Source: Dasyornis broadbenti (Eukaryota; Chordata; Aves; Passeriformes; Dasyornithidae). Taken from it: DNA of 64,000 nucleotides. The position numbers were made by a program, and so were the translations under genes. Under the pieces are notes generated by a model. It was not told the DNA's origin. It ran no database searches and saw nothing but the letters and a program-made list of their open reading frames with translations. The DNA is taken from positions 3,385,853-3,449,852 of the forward strand of contig VZRN01001305.1 of NCBI GenBank assembly GCA_013397935.1, read 5' to 3'. Each line of letters starts with the position of its first letter. Positions within the stretch are counted from its first letter, which is position 1. Positions 50,301-63,700 of this stretch are shown one piece after another.

Positions 50301-51668
50301 TTCTCTTTAATTTTTGATTTAGTGACCTTTTATAGTTCAGCAGACAAGGGAGCTAGCTGGCAAATACATCAGAGTGGCTACAGAGACAATTTTATTTCAA
50401 GATACACAAAATACAATTGCACAGTAGTGGTGTTGAGTGGAGTATGAAAATCAGAACATTTTTACCCAAGTGTGTCTTGTATGGATTTAGTCACATATGT
50501 TGCCACGGGTAGTGTCAAAGCATTCTGTGGGTGCACTGCTTGAAGAAATAGTTATGACCAGCATTATTCTGGAATGTGCTGTCTGAGAAATACATTAAAG
50601 CCTACAGAAACTGAAACCCTCAATGGAACTTGTCTGAGCCTTCTAGTAATGAGTAATTTCCAAGGTTATTTCATAGTATTTTCATATTAAGGTGAAAGTT
50701 GATACCATTTCAATACTGTTTCTCTTTATGCTGAGAGGAATCTGCTAAATGCAATCTGCTGAGTAAATTCCATAAATTAATGCAGATTTTGAAACAAATT
50801 TCAGTCCCTTTTCCCCCTCTCTCTTGTTTGAAAGGTTTTATGGGACCTCAGCATAAAGCTCATAGAATAAAAAGCAGGGAATTGTATTTTAACCCCTTGA
50901 ATTAAGAAAGATGTCGTGCCTTTGATTTTGTGTTAAGAAATTGCTATAGGTTTTGTAATAAAGCAGAAAACCTACATTTTTCTGGCTCTCTTAACCACAG
51001 CTTCCAGACAAAGTAACCTTACTTTTACAATACACTGAGAATAGTAAAGCATGTGTGTGTGTAGGGTAAGGTAGTGTAGGATTAGCGCATTGTTTCATGT
51101 GAAGTGTTTTTCTGAGTATTTGTTAAACCTGCAGAATAAAAAAGGCTGACATATCCAGGTTTTACTGAATAGCCTCATGATTTCATGTCAGTCTTGTGTT
51201 TTCATGAAAATATGGACTGAAAAGTTAGCATTTTCTTGCATGTAATTCACAACAGGATGAATTGTTTAATCTGTTTTCTTTTCTATTTCTATCAGTTAAG
51301 TTGGAACTAATTACGAAACATCACAGATCATGACCTGAAATGACTTGTGTATTTCTTTAGTTGCTTTTTTGAACAAGAAATATTTCTGTTGAGACTTGCC
51401 ATACATCTTCAGACAGAGCAATCAATACAGGAATTTCTATACTATTGTTCATGCTTGATTTCTTAACATTACAAGTTTCAAAGTATTAAGCTATTTTTTA
51501 TAAAGCATTTACTTTATGTGGAGATGAAAGTTATGTATAAATGAAGTGGGATTGTTTTATAATTACAGTGCCTTAGCCGAATGATCTAAGTCTGTGGTGT
51601 TCATACATACACTTTCTCTGCAAACCCAGTTTAACTGCACTTTAATTGATAGCGACTCATTGAGTACT

Positions 51669-51684
51669 TGCAAATGCATTTGCA
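51669..51684. promoter_or_regulatory. Palindrome of two inverted octamer-like half sites
   Basis: tgcaaatgcatttgca is a perfect palindrome containing TGCAAAT on both strands, the core of the POU/octamer recognition sequence. The sequence match is direct; binding by any POU factor is inference. Confidence 0.25.
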
Positions 51685-51863
51685 GGAATTGATTGTTATT
51701 TTCTTGTTTCGTATAAGCTCAGACCTCACTGACTTTAGTTGTAATCAACAATGTTCACAGTCTCTAAAATCAGATACATCATGAAGTGTATTCCAGTAGT
51801 TTTTGTTGACTTTAACAGTTAGCAAAAGTGAAATCTAAGTTAACAGTTTAAGGACAACACTTG

Positions 51864-51871
51864 TGACGTCA
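51864..51871. promoter_or_regulatory. Perfect CRE octamer TGACGTCA
   Basis: The full palindromic site for CREB/ATF bZIP dimers. It contains a CpG, which is rare in this CpG-poor window, so the match is slightly more notable than base composition alone would suggest. No promoter features lie next to it. Confidence 0.25.
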
Positions 51872-53106
51872 TTATCCTTTTGGTAATCTTACTGTAGAAA
51901 TTGGTTTTGCCCGTGCACATGTTACAAGAGAATGAATTTCTCTCTTGAGCCCTTCTGTTCCACTCAATATGTACAGAAAACCATGCCCCAATGATAATAT
52001 GTATTTTGAATCATATTCAACAAGAGAATGTTTAGAGGAAATTAACCCCATTATTGAAAGCTCCTGTCACTTGTCTTTCGTAGTAAGGTCAATGGAGATT
52101 GTGTTGCATGGCAAGGAAAACTGGGCTGATTTCATTCATTTTCTGATGTAATTAATTGTAGTATTGCACAAGAACTAGAGACAGCTTTAGTTTACTTAAA
52201 TATTTATCTATTTAGGAGAATAGCATTCCTCTACCTTTTTCATTGTTTTCGAACCTTTTTTTTAGTGGAGGAAACTATCTTCCAACAGCTCGAATGTCAG
52301 GTTTGCATGCATTCTCTTCTACTCTTCAGAGTTATTGCCATCATGAAGTTCACCTGAAATAGTCTTCCAAGTGAGGCTTTCTATGTGTGCTTTTTAGTGA
52401 TCTGCTTTCCTTTTGCTATTTGCATTTGGGTTTTGATTGGTTTATTATTTTTTTGGAAGATTTTTCAAAACTGCAAGTGTGTTGTAACAACCTGTAATGA
52501 TTAAGCTGTTTGGTGCTTAATATTGTAAGTTTAAAATTTTATTTCCCTTATTTTTTTTTTAATCAACTTGAAGTGCAGTATTGTTCACACAGTAAAATAT
52601 TTTGGGATCGCATCATTTCAGTGTGTTACGGTCTCACTTTGCCTAACATTTGAACAGCTGTCCTTAGTAGTTTAATGACCTCATTGCTCAAGTATTTACT
52701 GGATTTAAATCTGAATTTTCACTTAGAAGATAACCTTCCTTTGGAGTTATGCTTAAGACTTTATATGTATTTTAATTGGATCAGTATTTTAAGTTTATTC
52801 TAAGTTTTCTCTAAGGAATATCCCAGCACATGAGAATAATTTTTGATGACTCATTGTAGGACAGCATTTACACTGTATTAGTTGAACAAACTTCTGAATT
52901 TGTAAAGTGAGTGATGCAAACTACCAAACTTTTATCACAAATTTAACAAAAATATATAAAGTAAAAAAGTATTAACTTGTTAATAGCTACCTTATTTACA
53001 TGTGAGTGGCCTTTTCCTTTCTCTTTTTTCCCAGAATTCAATTACTGCAAACCCCAAATTGAAGCTTTTTACTGTATTATTACTAGATATACTGATTTTT
53101 ATTAGT

Positions 53107-53220
53107 TTGGTTTGAATTGTTTTATTCAGTGATTTGGGTGGGGTTTTCTTGTTTGTTGTTTTATTTGTTTGTTTGTTTCGGGGGGTGGATTGTGGTGTCG
53201 TTTTGCTTTGCTTTTATTTT
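53107..53220 (+). repeat. G+T-rich low-complexity tract
   Basis: A mix of TTTG units, GGGG runs and TTTTGC units with very little A or C on this strand. It is one of several such tracts, all in the same orientation. Confidence 0.8.
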
Positions 53221-56200
53221 TATCTGGAGCAGTCTAATTGCTTATTTTATATAAAAGTCACATTAGTGTCACTCTCAGTACCATAAATTATTTAGTTATG
53301 CTTGGATGCTTTTGTCGTGGATGCTCAGCATTGTCTCTTATCTGTGTGTAGAAATAAGTCAAGCAGTTTGAATGCTCTAGAGGTCAACTAATCTCCTGTC
53401 AGTTTTCATTTCTATTTTTAATAGGTTAGGACTTTTGCTTTGTTCTCTACATTTTTTTGCTAGTCTTTTATTTCTCCAAAATATCAATATCCATACTCAT
53501 GAGTGTATGGATTTCTGGATATCAGTAATTGGTTCACAGCATACGCCTTTGTTGAAGTCAAAGTGTAGTGGGTAGCTGTGGGGTTTCTTCGATGTGGCTG
53601 TTGGTTTGACTTTTTTTCTGCTGGGTATAGGCAAAACCAGACATTTGTTTCCTGAAACTGAAGTTCTAATAAGAATCACAAGGAAAATGCCTTTGTGTCT
53701 ATGGGCACAACCAATGTGGCGTGCTCGGAACAAATTTATTTGCCTAAACACCAGGGAGTAAGTGGTTGTTTCTGGAGATTGTTGCTCATGTGTTAGCAAT
53801 AACTGCAAAAGCTGACAGTCTTAAATAAAGTAGCTAGCTACAGGGTAATACTAAAATATCCTGAAAATTATGTTTTCAGGACCTCATATACTGTACATTT
53901 ACTATTAAACCAGCAATACAGGAGATACAGAATTTTTTCTTGATCTAAGAAACTGATGTATTCTACCCTACATTCTCAAAGGACAAAGAGTATCATTGGT
54001 TTGCAGTGTGATGCTACACTTTGGGTCTTGTCTGGAAACATTTTCTCTCTTAGTTTGTGCCGCTGGACTTCATAATTAAAACTGTTAAGATCTTCCTCTA
54101 ACAAGTTTAGGCTTAATAAAGGTTTAATAAAAAGCTGGTTGTTTTTTAAGTAATATTTTCACCAAAAGAAACAATTCAGAGCTCTTGATGTAGTTCTGTT
54201 AGATGATAGTCGGAAGTCATTTTGATTTAAAACTTGAACTCTTGACCGCATTATTAGACGTTGGTCACCACCTCATTTTCCAGCAGATTGTGGTTTTAAC
54301 TTTTTATGCTAGTTAAACACAGAGCATGGATAGAAGGTTAGTCCCTTCAGGAGATGGTAATGTTTGACAGCTGTCTGGATATAGAATGGGTTTGGGAAGC
54401 AAAGAGTAGGTGCCAGATCCACCCAAGCAGCATTGTACCAGGTGTTGATACAAGGGGGTAAAAAGAGTTCAGAAATCACTGATGTATGGGGGTACTTGAG
54501 TCCTTATGAGTGCATGTAAGGCCTTGAAATTCCAAGGTGTTTCCCTGATGCTCTGGACTTGGCTGTGATTATCTACTTACTTTGTTATAACTGCAGATCT
54601 TCAAAAGTGTATGTGGGAATAAAAAGAAATTAAAGAAGGGAGGAGTCCCATTAAAACCAAATCAATATACCAAAATATGGCCCATAAAATGTCAGTTGGA
54701 CACTGATCACTCTTCCCCGAGGTGTAAGTAAAACTAAGTGTAGTTCCCTGCTGTTGTCCCTCAATAACGTTATGCTGTTTCCATGAATTTACAGGCTGGC
54801 ACCTGCTCCTTTCTCATCCTAAGTGTGATCCAGCCTTCTGACATGGATAGCAAGAAGGGCTGTGGGTGGTCTAGTATGGCTTCTAGCTTGGCGAGCAATC
54901 CAGTTCTGTAATTTGTCACCTTTTGCTGGCAGTTGTAGTGAGGAGGTGAAGAAAGGCTGGAATTGAAAGGGGGGAAAAAAAGAAGCTGTCCTCCTCATCT
55001 TACTGGCAGCTCCTGTCAAACAGCTGAGGTGCACTGTGGGAGGCCAGGCTGCTGGTACTGCTCCCTGCTCTGTGGGAAGTACACCCAGGCATTTAGTACC
55101 CTTGGTTCGGCACTGTTATTGAAGAATTTGCTGAATTTCTAAACCTGAAGGAAACTCAGTTTGCCTATTTTTCTCTAGCAATTTGCTCGCATCAGTTTGG
55201 TAAACAACGTAACTTGGTAATATGTCAGTGTATTGGATAGAAGCCTGGGGTTTTTTCGGGTTTGTTTTTGTCTTTTTAGCAGATCCTCCCATATTTGCTG
55301 GTTTACCTGATTCTATTTGTCACACAGGCTCTTGAAGACAACACAGAATTCAGCTTTACGACAGATGGGAGCAGATCTCCTAGTTCTGTTTGAACTGGGA
55401 TGGTTTTTTGAAAACTACAGCCAATGTCAGCTTTCTGTTAATACAGTAGTCTTAAACACAGGAAAATAATTTTTATGTCAATAGATATCAATACCTTGTT
55501 GTTAATCATATCTTTTAGACCACAAAGTTATTTAATTTGAATACAGAAATCATAACATGCTTAAAAATGCAGGTAAAGGAAAACTGCTGAAATTACTTCT
55601 GGGCAACTTTTTGTCTGCTTTATGAGGACTAGCCCTTGATGGCATAGTGGAAAAGGAATTTCTGCTTTTTTGGTCTATGCACCTGGTCCTCTTCGTGTGT
55701 GTCTTGAGAACTTGGCAGACAGGAGCCTGGAAGACTCAGTACTTGCTTTCTCTCAGAAAGGAATAAAAGCTTGTATTTTTTGTTTGTTTGTTTGTTTTTT
55801 AATTAATTTTATTTCTGTAGTGTCTGTGAGACATTGAATATACTTCTGGCTAGATCACTTGTTTGCATGGCTGTGGGTAAAAGATCTATCCCAACTGTCC
55901 CTTTTTGCCAGAGGTAAAAATTATGCTTGTTTCAGGAGAGCTGGTTGTCACTTTGACTAGAAAAATAACCTTAAAATACTTCATTCTTTGTGAAATAAAT
56001 GATTTTATTTATTCATTTTTTGCATCTTCATGTCTATCTTCATGCATCTATCATGTCTATAAAACCAGCTGCTTAACAGATGTGATTTTAATGTGATGGA
56101 AAATTACAGTTTAATATAACAATTTACTTTAATGAACTAAATATCAAGTAGTAAATAGAAAACAGCTTCAAATGTATTCAGAAATGGCTGAGTATTATTT

Positions 56201-59028
56201 TACTAGAATGCTTTGCAATAGAAGTTTTGTCTCTTATATGAACTAAGTAGTTTTTTAAAATTACTATTTCGCATTTGAAAATTTTTGACTTCTTAGTGAA
56301 AAAGAGATACAGATTTTTTTTTTTCTGGTGCTTCTTTCCTTTCCTCCTCCCACCCCCACCAGTCAAAAGGAGACTTAGAAATGCCACCAAATATCCCACA
56401 TTAATTAGTTCAAGTGCCTTACATCCCACATGACTTTTCCTAAACCCCAGTTTTTAATTTAGATTGTTTCTCATGACTTTTTGTAGAGATTACAGAAGTT
56501 CGTTTATTTTGCAGTGCTTTAACAAGAACAAAAAAGTTGAAGAGTGTTTTTTGTAAGGGACTATGGGACTGTTTCATAACTAAATATTTTATTTTGTTAT
56601 CTGAAACATTTTTAGTTATAATGTTTTGTTCTAATGTCTTGTTTTAATATTTGAAAATTTGCAGTTTCTCATAGGTGAGAACAGTGTACCTTTCCAGCTG
56701 TATTTAATTCCGTAAGTAGTGTTTCAATGTTTCCGTTTAGGTCTTGAATTTGTTATAATATTTCTTCCATTAGCACATAGTATTTCATCAGTCATCATCA
56801 TAGGAAATGTCTTCAAAGATAGTACATTTTCTCTTAGTCTTTTGGCTAAAACCACAACCACTGGCTGCTGCTTTCATTCCTGTGTCACAAAATAGCAAAA
56901 GACAAGAAGCAATATTTCCACATATTACTATATAACAGCATGTAACTGAATAAAATCTGCTTTGCAAATGCCTCTTTTTTCCATGCAAATTAACTTATTA
57001 AAGTTAAATAATGGAATTAGTTATATTGAACTTATCAACAGATTGGCAGGCCACGGATTCTCAGCTCCCAAAGTTCACAGGCTGGCTTTGGGCTGTAACA
57101 ATTCCAGTGCTTTTTAAGTGCTGTATAGAAAGGAGACTGTCAAGCAGCAAAGGCTGAAAAAGCTCAGCTTCAATGCTTTTGCTTCTCAGACTCCTGGGTT
57201 TCTGAAGGCAATACTGAGTCAAATCTGACTATTGGGACATAATCTTCTCCAGTTTAAGAAAGTCCCTATTGATCTCAGTTAGAGTAGGCTCAGACTGGTG
57301 GAAGATGCCTTAGTTACTCTGTGTACTACGAAGGCTCTTGCTCTTATAATTTCCAGAGTATCAGTATTAAAATTGTGTACTGTCTTTTTATGTGCAACAA
57401 GAGAATTTATTGTGGTTAGAGAGAGCTTCTCTTCCTGATTCTTGCCTTCAGGTCAGATCTAAGGAATTTCTGTTGGGAATTGTAAGTTTTGCTCCCAAAT
57501 TCAGACTTTTGAGACTGAATAGAGTTGTTGTGCAGGTTGGCCAAAATGTAAATTGATAATAACCTTGTCACAGAGTGGAAACAGCTTGGATAAGAATAAA
57601 GTAGTTTTCATAGTTTGCTCAGTTACAGGCAAGTACCTGATATGTCATTGCCTTTCTGGGAGACAGGGATTAATGAGGAAAAGATAGAAAATTAAAAAAA
57701 AAAAAAAGAAAGAAAAAAAAGAAAAGAAAAATCCTTAAACCATGCTCTTTAAATTACTTTGAGGTTATTGACACTTGAGGTTTGAGATGTTGATTCTGCG
57801 CTTGGCTTCATGAAGCAAAAATAGTTTTTCATCCTTCTCACTGTGATTCATATCTTGGAAAGCATATCTGTCGTTGGAAGAACTGTCTTACCATTCTTGC
57901 CATGGTGCCAAATTCAGTTCTCTTAGAATAACTGATCAAGAGAACCCTTGCATATTGCTGTTCATCCCTAAATTAGGAAAAGAAGTGTAATAACAAAAGA
58001 GAATTGTATAACTTAGAATAATAGATCCAAGTCCTAGATAAGTGACTGAAAGAATGGAGAGGAACAAAGTTAAGTCTGTTTAGTAGAAGTATAAATGTGT
58101 GCTAACACTTTATTGCACTGATTGAAAATATATCACCCTTTTTATTTTTCCCATAACTTCTGTGCTACTGGAATGTCACAAACCATTTATTTTAACTTTT
58201 CTGATGATCAGAAAAAATAAGAAGACTGAGGAAGAGGTGTTTCTCAAAGCACATCATAATTATTTTGGTAGCTTGCATGCCAAGGCCAGCTTTTTACTTT
58301 TCTGAATGAGTTTTCTTTTGTACAGCAGCTTTTAATTTTGGTCTTTTATCCTAAAAATATTTTAAAATTAAGAGAGCTGGAGGGGAGTGAGGGGATACAG
58401 TAACTGGTCACAATGAGATGTTTGTATTGATTTGCAAATCTACTGATAAATACACACTTTATTTTAGGGCACTGCAAGGATTTAGGGCACTACTTCTCAG
58501 TATGGAAGTTTTCCCAGTGATTTTACTGATACTCTTAGAAATTACAGAACACCAAGAATTCCAGAACATGAAAATATGCATCTGTTCTATGATACTGGTA
58601 GCTGGAATAGCTGTCCCTAAAGTCAGTTAAGAATATTTCATCCTGGAATTCTTGAATAACAAAAGCAACCACTATTTATATTTGTGCCATGTAATAATGA
58701 GTAAAATTTTTACCTGAAACAAGTCAATTTCCTATTTAAAACTAATTCACTCCCACCAAGCCATATCATCTTCATATTATTCTTAAATTAAAAAGCAATA
58801 TAAAGTAGAACATGTTCGAAGCATTAGGTTCAGGTTGGAAAAATCTTGCTACTGCAAAAGGATGCATTTTTTTCAAATGGCATTTTAAATTTCCCAGAAA
58901 TGTGAAACAGACTAATGAGAAAATATAGATTGCATAAGAAGAATTTATGTTGGAATTACTATTCCACATTTTATTCTTAATCAGATAATATCTCATAGCA
59001 GGAACTTTAAATAAAAGAGCATTAGCAG
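53221..59028. other. AT-rich non-coding sequence with simple tracts
   Basis: No gene is recognised. A TTTG tetranucleotide run lies at 55780-55796 and an A-rich run with scattered G at 57694-57730. The minus-strand open frames at 53497-53808 and 54819-55034 have no recognisable domains and no supported splice context. Confidence 0.55.
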
Positions 59029-59103
59029 GGGTTTGGTTTGGTTTGATGTTTTTTGTTGGTTTTTTGTTTGTTTGGTTTTGTTTTGCTTTGTTTGGGTTTT
59101 ATT
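59029..59103 (+). repeat. G+T-rich low-complexity tract
   Basis: Irregular GTTTG/GTTTT units with almost no A or C. Probably an old simple repeat. Confidence 0.8.
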
Positions 59104-60569
59104 TCACCTTTAATTTCATACATTTTTGCTTAGAAGGAAGTACATCTCGGACTGTATAACTCATATACTATCAGGTATGCTTCAAAGAAAAGAAAAGGTA
59201 GAGTGGCATGTTCCTTTAAGATATATTTCTTCATTTCCTTTAAAACCAAGTTGCCAACCTAATTTCCATTGTGAAATTGCTTCTGTGATATATAAGAAAC
59301 AAAAGAAGCATTTTGCAGCCCAGGGAGTTTTACTGTTTCTTCCATGGCATGGCTGCATTAAGAAAAAAAATAAAAGGGGAAAACAATGCACTTACTTTTC
59401 TGCACAATGCTACTGCATGGAGACTTATTGATACAGGCCTTATGGACTTCTCATAGAATCTTAATAGCTGTACTGTTGCTTATGTATCATTCTGTGCTCA
59501 TCTAAGCTAGGTACCGTCACTTTAACTATTGGCTTTTTGATAAACCTAAAATGAATCAGTTTTTATGAAAGTGATGTTACAACACTCCAATTAGCTCTTT
59601 CCTCTAATCCATTTAATAATGTTAGTATTTTATTGTATTTAAACAAATACTCCATTCAGTTCTGTGTAATAATAGAGGAGGTGTAGCAATTGTTATTCAT
59701 GTGAATTCCATGCACACCAGAACGCATCTTTTCAACAGGATTCCATTTTCTGAGTTTGTCTATGTCATACAGATAGTAAGTCTTTTAATTCATAGTGGGT
59801 CTACTGAAACATTTTTCTTCTGGAGCATACAGTTTCATGGACATGTATCCAATCTTTTTCAATATAATTAGGTTGAGAACAGTCTGGTTGGCTAACCATG
59901 CTCCTGATAATGTACTGCATGTCAAGTGAGGCAAGGCTCTGAGCTGGGGATGCTAGCAAGGTCTCATTCCAAATGATGACATGCCGTATTTACTGAAGAC
60001 ACATTAGTGTCTCTATGCCCTAGAATTCAGGGACGCTACTTTAGCTTGATCATAATTCTTGGTTTTGCTTCGAGTCTTCCCACTCTGTATCTCACAGATG
60101 CAACACCAGTGGAACAGAGCAAAGAAAAGGACTGAGTATGTTAATGGGAGGGTTGAAGAGTACACAGGTCCAAACACATATAGAATCAGGTGTAGGGAAT
60201 TTCCCAGATCCTTCCGGTATTGCTTATGACTTTGTTGCAGTTCTATAGATATTATATCATTGTGAAGGGAAGGTATTAATAAGGCAGATTACATCTTGAT
60301 GGTTTTTCCATGCAAGACTATTGAGAATGACTCCATCAATTCAAAGGACAGAAAAGATTATGATCTTAGTAATGAAGGCTCCTCCTCCAGAAGTTAATAA
60401 GAAGTGTTATTTGCAGACATTTTTTAAATGTCTGTCAAACCATGTTCCCATGCTAGACTGTTTTAGTATTTGGGTTCTCCAGTTTTCTTTACACATTAAT
60501 CAATACCAGAAGACAGATAGGTAGATTTCATTTACCTACTTGATTAAGAGCATTCACACTGGGTTAGTT
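59104..60569. other. AT-rich non-coding sequence, no feature recognised
   Basis: No supported gene or repeat. The open frame at 59126-59431 (101 codons) contains no recognisable motif and is overlapped by an antisense frame of similar quality, as expected of chance. Confidence 0.55.
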
Positions 60570-60716
60570 TATTTGGGAGGGGTTGGTCGTGGCTTGTATT
60601 TTTGTTAGTGGTTTGGTTTTGTTTGGGGTTTTTTTGTGTTTTTTGTTTCTATCTTGTTTTGGTGAGTTTTTTTGGTTTTTGTTTTTTTTTTTTTTGCTTT
60701 GTTTTGTTTTGTTTTT
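60570..60716 (+). repeat. G+T-rich low-complexity tract with TTTTG repeats
   Basis: About 150 bp of G and T with long T runs (for example 60680-60695) and TTTTG units at 60700-60715. Same strand orientation as the other tracts. Confidence 0.85.
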
Positions 60717-63700
60717 GAGAGAAGTGTTGGTATTATGGTAGGCTTTGGGTGTTTTTATGGAAGAAAATGTGGATAGTTGTGAGTTAGCCTGATTAATTTA
60801 ATCTACTTAATCTGTAGTAAAATTTTGCGCTTTGACGTGGGTGGTCTCTGGGATTGATGAAAAAAATGTGCCTGCATCCAAACACTGGGAATCATCTATA
60901 TTTGATCTATTTTGTTTTAAATAAATTAATAAGGAATACAGTTATTCAGGTTCAGAGCCTGGTTTTACTCAGTTGCCTTATAGTCTTTGCTTAAATTAGA
61001 CTTCCACTACTTGTCTCAAAAAGACATGGTAGCTGCTTAGTTACCCAGGGTTGAATGCATGTGGGATAAGCATTACAACGAAGAGAGAACTGCCTGGCAA
61101 TGACAGTGGGTTTTGAAATTATTTGTTTACAACTGTGATGACAAATTGAGGGAATTTTTTGAGAGAAAGCTGAAAGATGTCTATTAATTCATGTATATCT
61201 GCTCTATGCCCACACAGAGATCTGCAACAGATACTCCTGGTTAAAAGAATTTGATCTATGTGTGCATTTATGTGAACAGAACATATCAAAGTATTGCATT
61301 TGCTGTGAGATATGATCCTTCTGTGCATGAAAATATTTTATTTCCTAACTAGACATACTGTAGGCTCTGAAATTAAGTTATCTTTGCCTGACGAAAAAGA
61401 CCACTTCTGAGTTAAATGGATTTATAATCTTCTTTGGTCTTTTAAGAGTCAGTCTAGATTTAGTTTCAGTCTTTCTTTAGGCTAAATTTAAAGAAAAATG
61501 AAGACATTGAACACATATATATGAAAAAAGTGGGAAGAAGCTATTATTGTTAGCTGTTTTTTTTTTTTTTTTAATTTCAGGTGACTTTTCTTCCCAATGT
61601 CTTATAATATAAATACTTTCTTACCCTTCCTAGTTATCACAATGATCTCTCTTTTACCTTGCATTAATAAGGAACATCTTTTTTGTCAGCGCAGTAGTAA
61701 ATGTGTAAACCAAAGCATTATTTTCTTACTTCAGCTGCTTTTCCTATGTATGCCTGAGGCACAGCAGCAGTGAAAGTAGGAGCAAACATAATGCTTATTT
61801 TCCATTAGACACTTTCCATATTGTACTAAATAGTTTCAAATGGGGGAAACAGCCTGTGAGTAATTTTGCTGATAAAAATCTAATCAGTGCACCTACATTT
61901 CTGAAAGACCTTCCTTTTTGAAACAACTGTTTTAAAGAGACAAAGAAAACACTGCTGTAGAAAGAGAAAGTGTGTTACAAAATAAATATTAGTGCCTATG
62001 AACAAAAATACATCAATAGGACACTCTAAAATGTGTTTCCTTGTTTTCCTTATACAATTCTCTGCCTAACCTTTTACTGTTTCGATTAAAGCCATACCTT
62101 TTAAAAATTAAAATGCTCAGTTCTTACTATTTCTGTTTCATCAAGTTAGCCTGTTTGAATACTATTAGAAGAACAGGGTAATGATGCATAAACAGATAGA
62201 ATTGGTATTGCCATAGCAGTGGCTTTTTCAGATACAGGGCAACTGCAAAATGAGGAAAATATTTTGTTTCTATTATTAAATGCTTCCTAAGTCAGTGGAT
62301 GCTACAGAGAAAAGCAGAAATCTTCCATCTTCCATTTTCAATATTTGACTACAAGAAGTGCTGTAAGTGCTGCTGGACACCACAGGTTTCAGACCACAAT
62401 TGCACCCTTTCACGGCAACTTTCAATTAAAATGAGACATGTTCACTTCCATTCCCACTACCAACTCCTCCCTCAACATTGTGAGTGGAAGCCTGTTCCAA
62501 AACCTGATTTTTTGATAGTTAGAAATCTTCTTTTAATAGGTATTTACCCTGTGTTGTTCTCTATAATAACTATTTGATAAATAAATCTGTTACCTGTTGT
62601 ATCCAGGGTTATTCTGCAATCTATTTCTGGAAAGTCAGTCTCCTGTAATGATGTGATTCTTCACTTTTTCTAAGACCATCATACAGATATTTAATATAGC
62701 CAGGGTAGCATATCTATGTGAAGGGAAATGGACCCCATTAAACTTCTTTTAGAACCTTTGTCAGTTTTGGTTTTTTAATTTCCTTCCTGAAACTGATTTT
62801 TTTTTTTTACTATTTTACTATTTTTTGATCCCTGACAAAAGGCATTGTGTCTTCATAGTATGAAAGATACGTTTTCTTAGAGCCACTTTTTGCCTTTATC
62901 TAATGACAGCATCTTTTAATTTCAAACCGTATCATTATATTAAAGTAGGTAATATCATTGCCATGGATAGACATACTTGTTATGGAAAACCAGGTCCTAT
63001 TAAATGGGTGAAAATTGCTTAGAAAGAAAAAAGTTATGTGTGACAGAGAACTCACTATCTGAATAGAATACTGAAAACATAATATGGAAAGAGAAAACTT
63101 CTTGCTCTACATTTAATAGCACCATAGATCTCCTTGTAATCACAGAACAGAATGACAGAATAAAAAAAAAATAAAATCAGATCTTGAAGAACCAATATCA
63201 TCTTAGCTAAATACGAATGTTTGTTAATTAGCAATTTTAATTAGTTTAAAAGTAAATGTTGAGCACTGTATTAGAGTAATTGAAGTAGAAGAATGACAGC
63301 TGTATTTTTGTTAAGGACTACCACATAAAAATGTGTAATATTTCTGTAGTTCTTCCTAATTAAGCTGATTCATAGCCAGGTAAGAATAGGAAGACTAATG
63401 TAGAAGTGTTAAAGCAGATGCTGTAGGTTTTATCAGGAAAGGAGCCAGCCTGGAGAATCAGAGTTATAAGAAGTTTCTTCACGGACCACAAATATGAGGT
63501 GAGTGGGACAGAGAGAAAAGGTTTTTGATTCTTGTCTTTCTTTCTAAAAGATTTTAGAATAGGAAGTTTTAGTGCTTTGGGAAAAATATCTCATAATGCC
63601 CTCCTTTTCACTACTGCACCACAGAAGAATGTTTGATGAACGAGGAAGGGATTGATTTTGTGCAAGTTAAGATGATAATGTTATGTTTTTTATTATTGAA

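Larger units (their letters stand above)
47387..53106. other. AT-rich non-coding sequence
   Basis: No gene is recognised. It contains a short GT run at 51053-51061, a perfect 16-bp palindrome at 51669-51684 and a perfect cAMP-response-element octamer at 51864-51871. Confidence 0.55.

Noticed and set aside
53497..53808. 103-codon minus-strand open frame
   Set aside because: No motif, no splice context and no resemblance to a known protein; compatible with chance.
63121..63180. CR1-tail-like 'cacagaacagaatgacagaat'
   Set aside because: It resembles the terminal CR1 octamers only superficially; no adjoining CR1 sequence is present.
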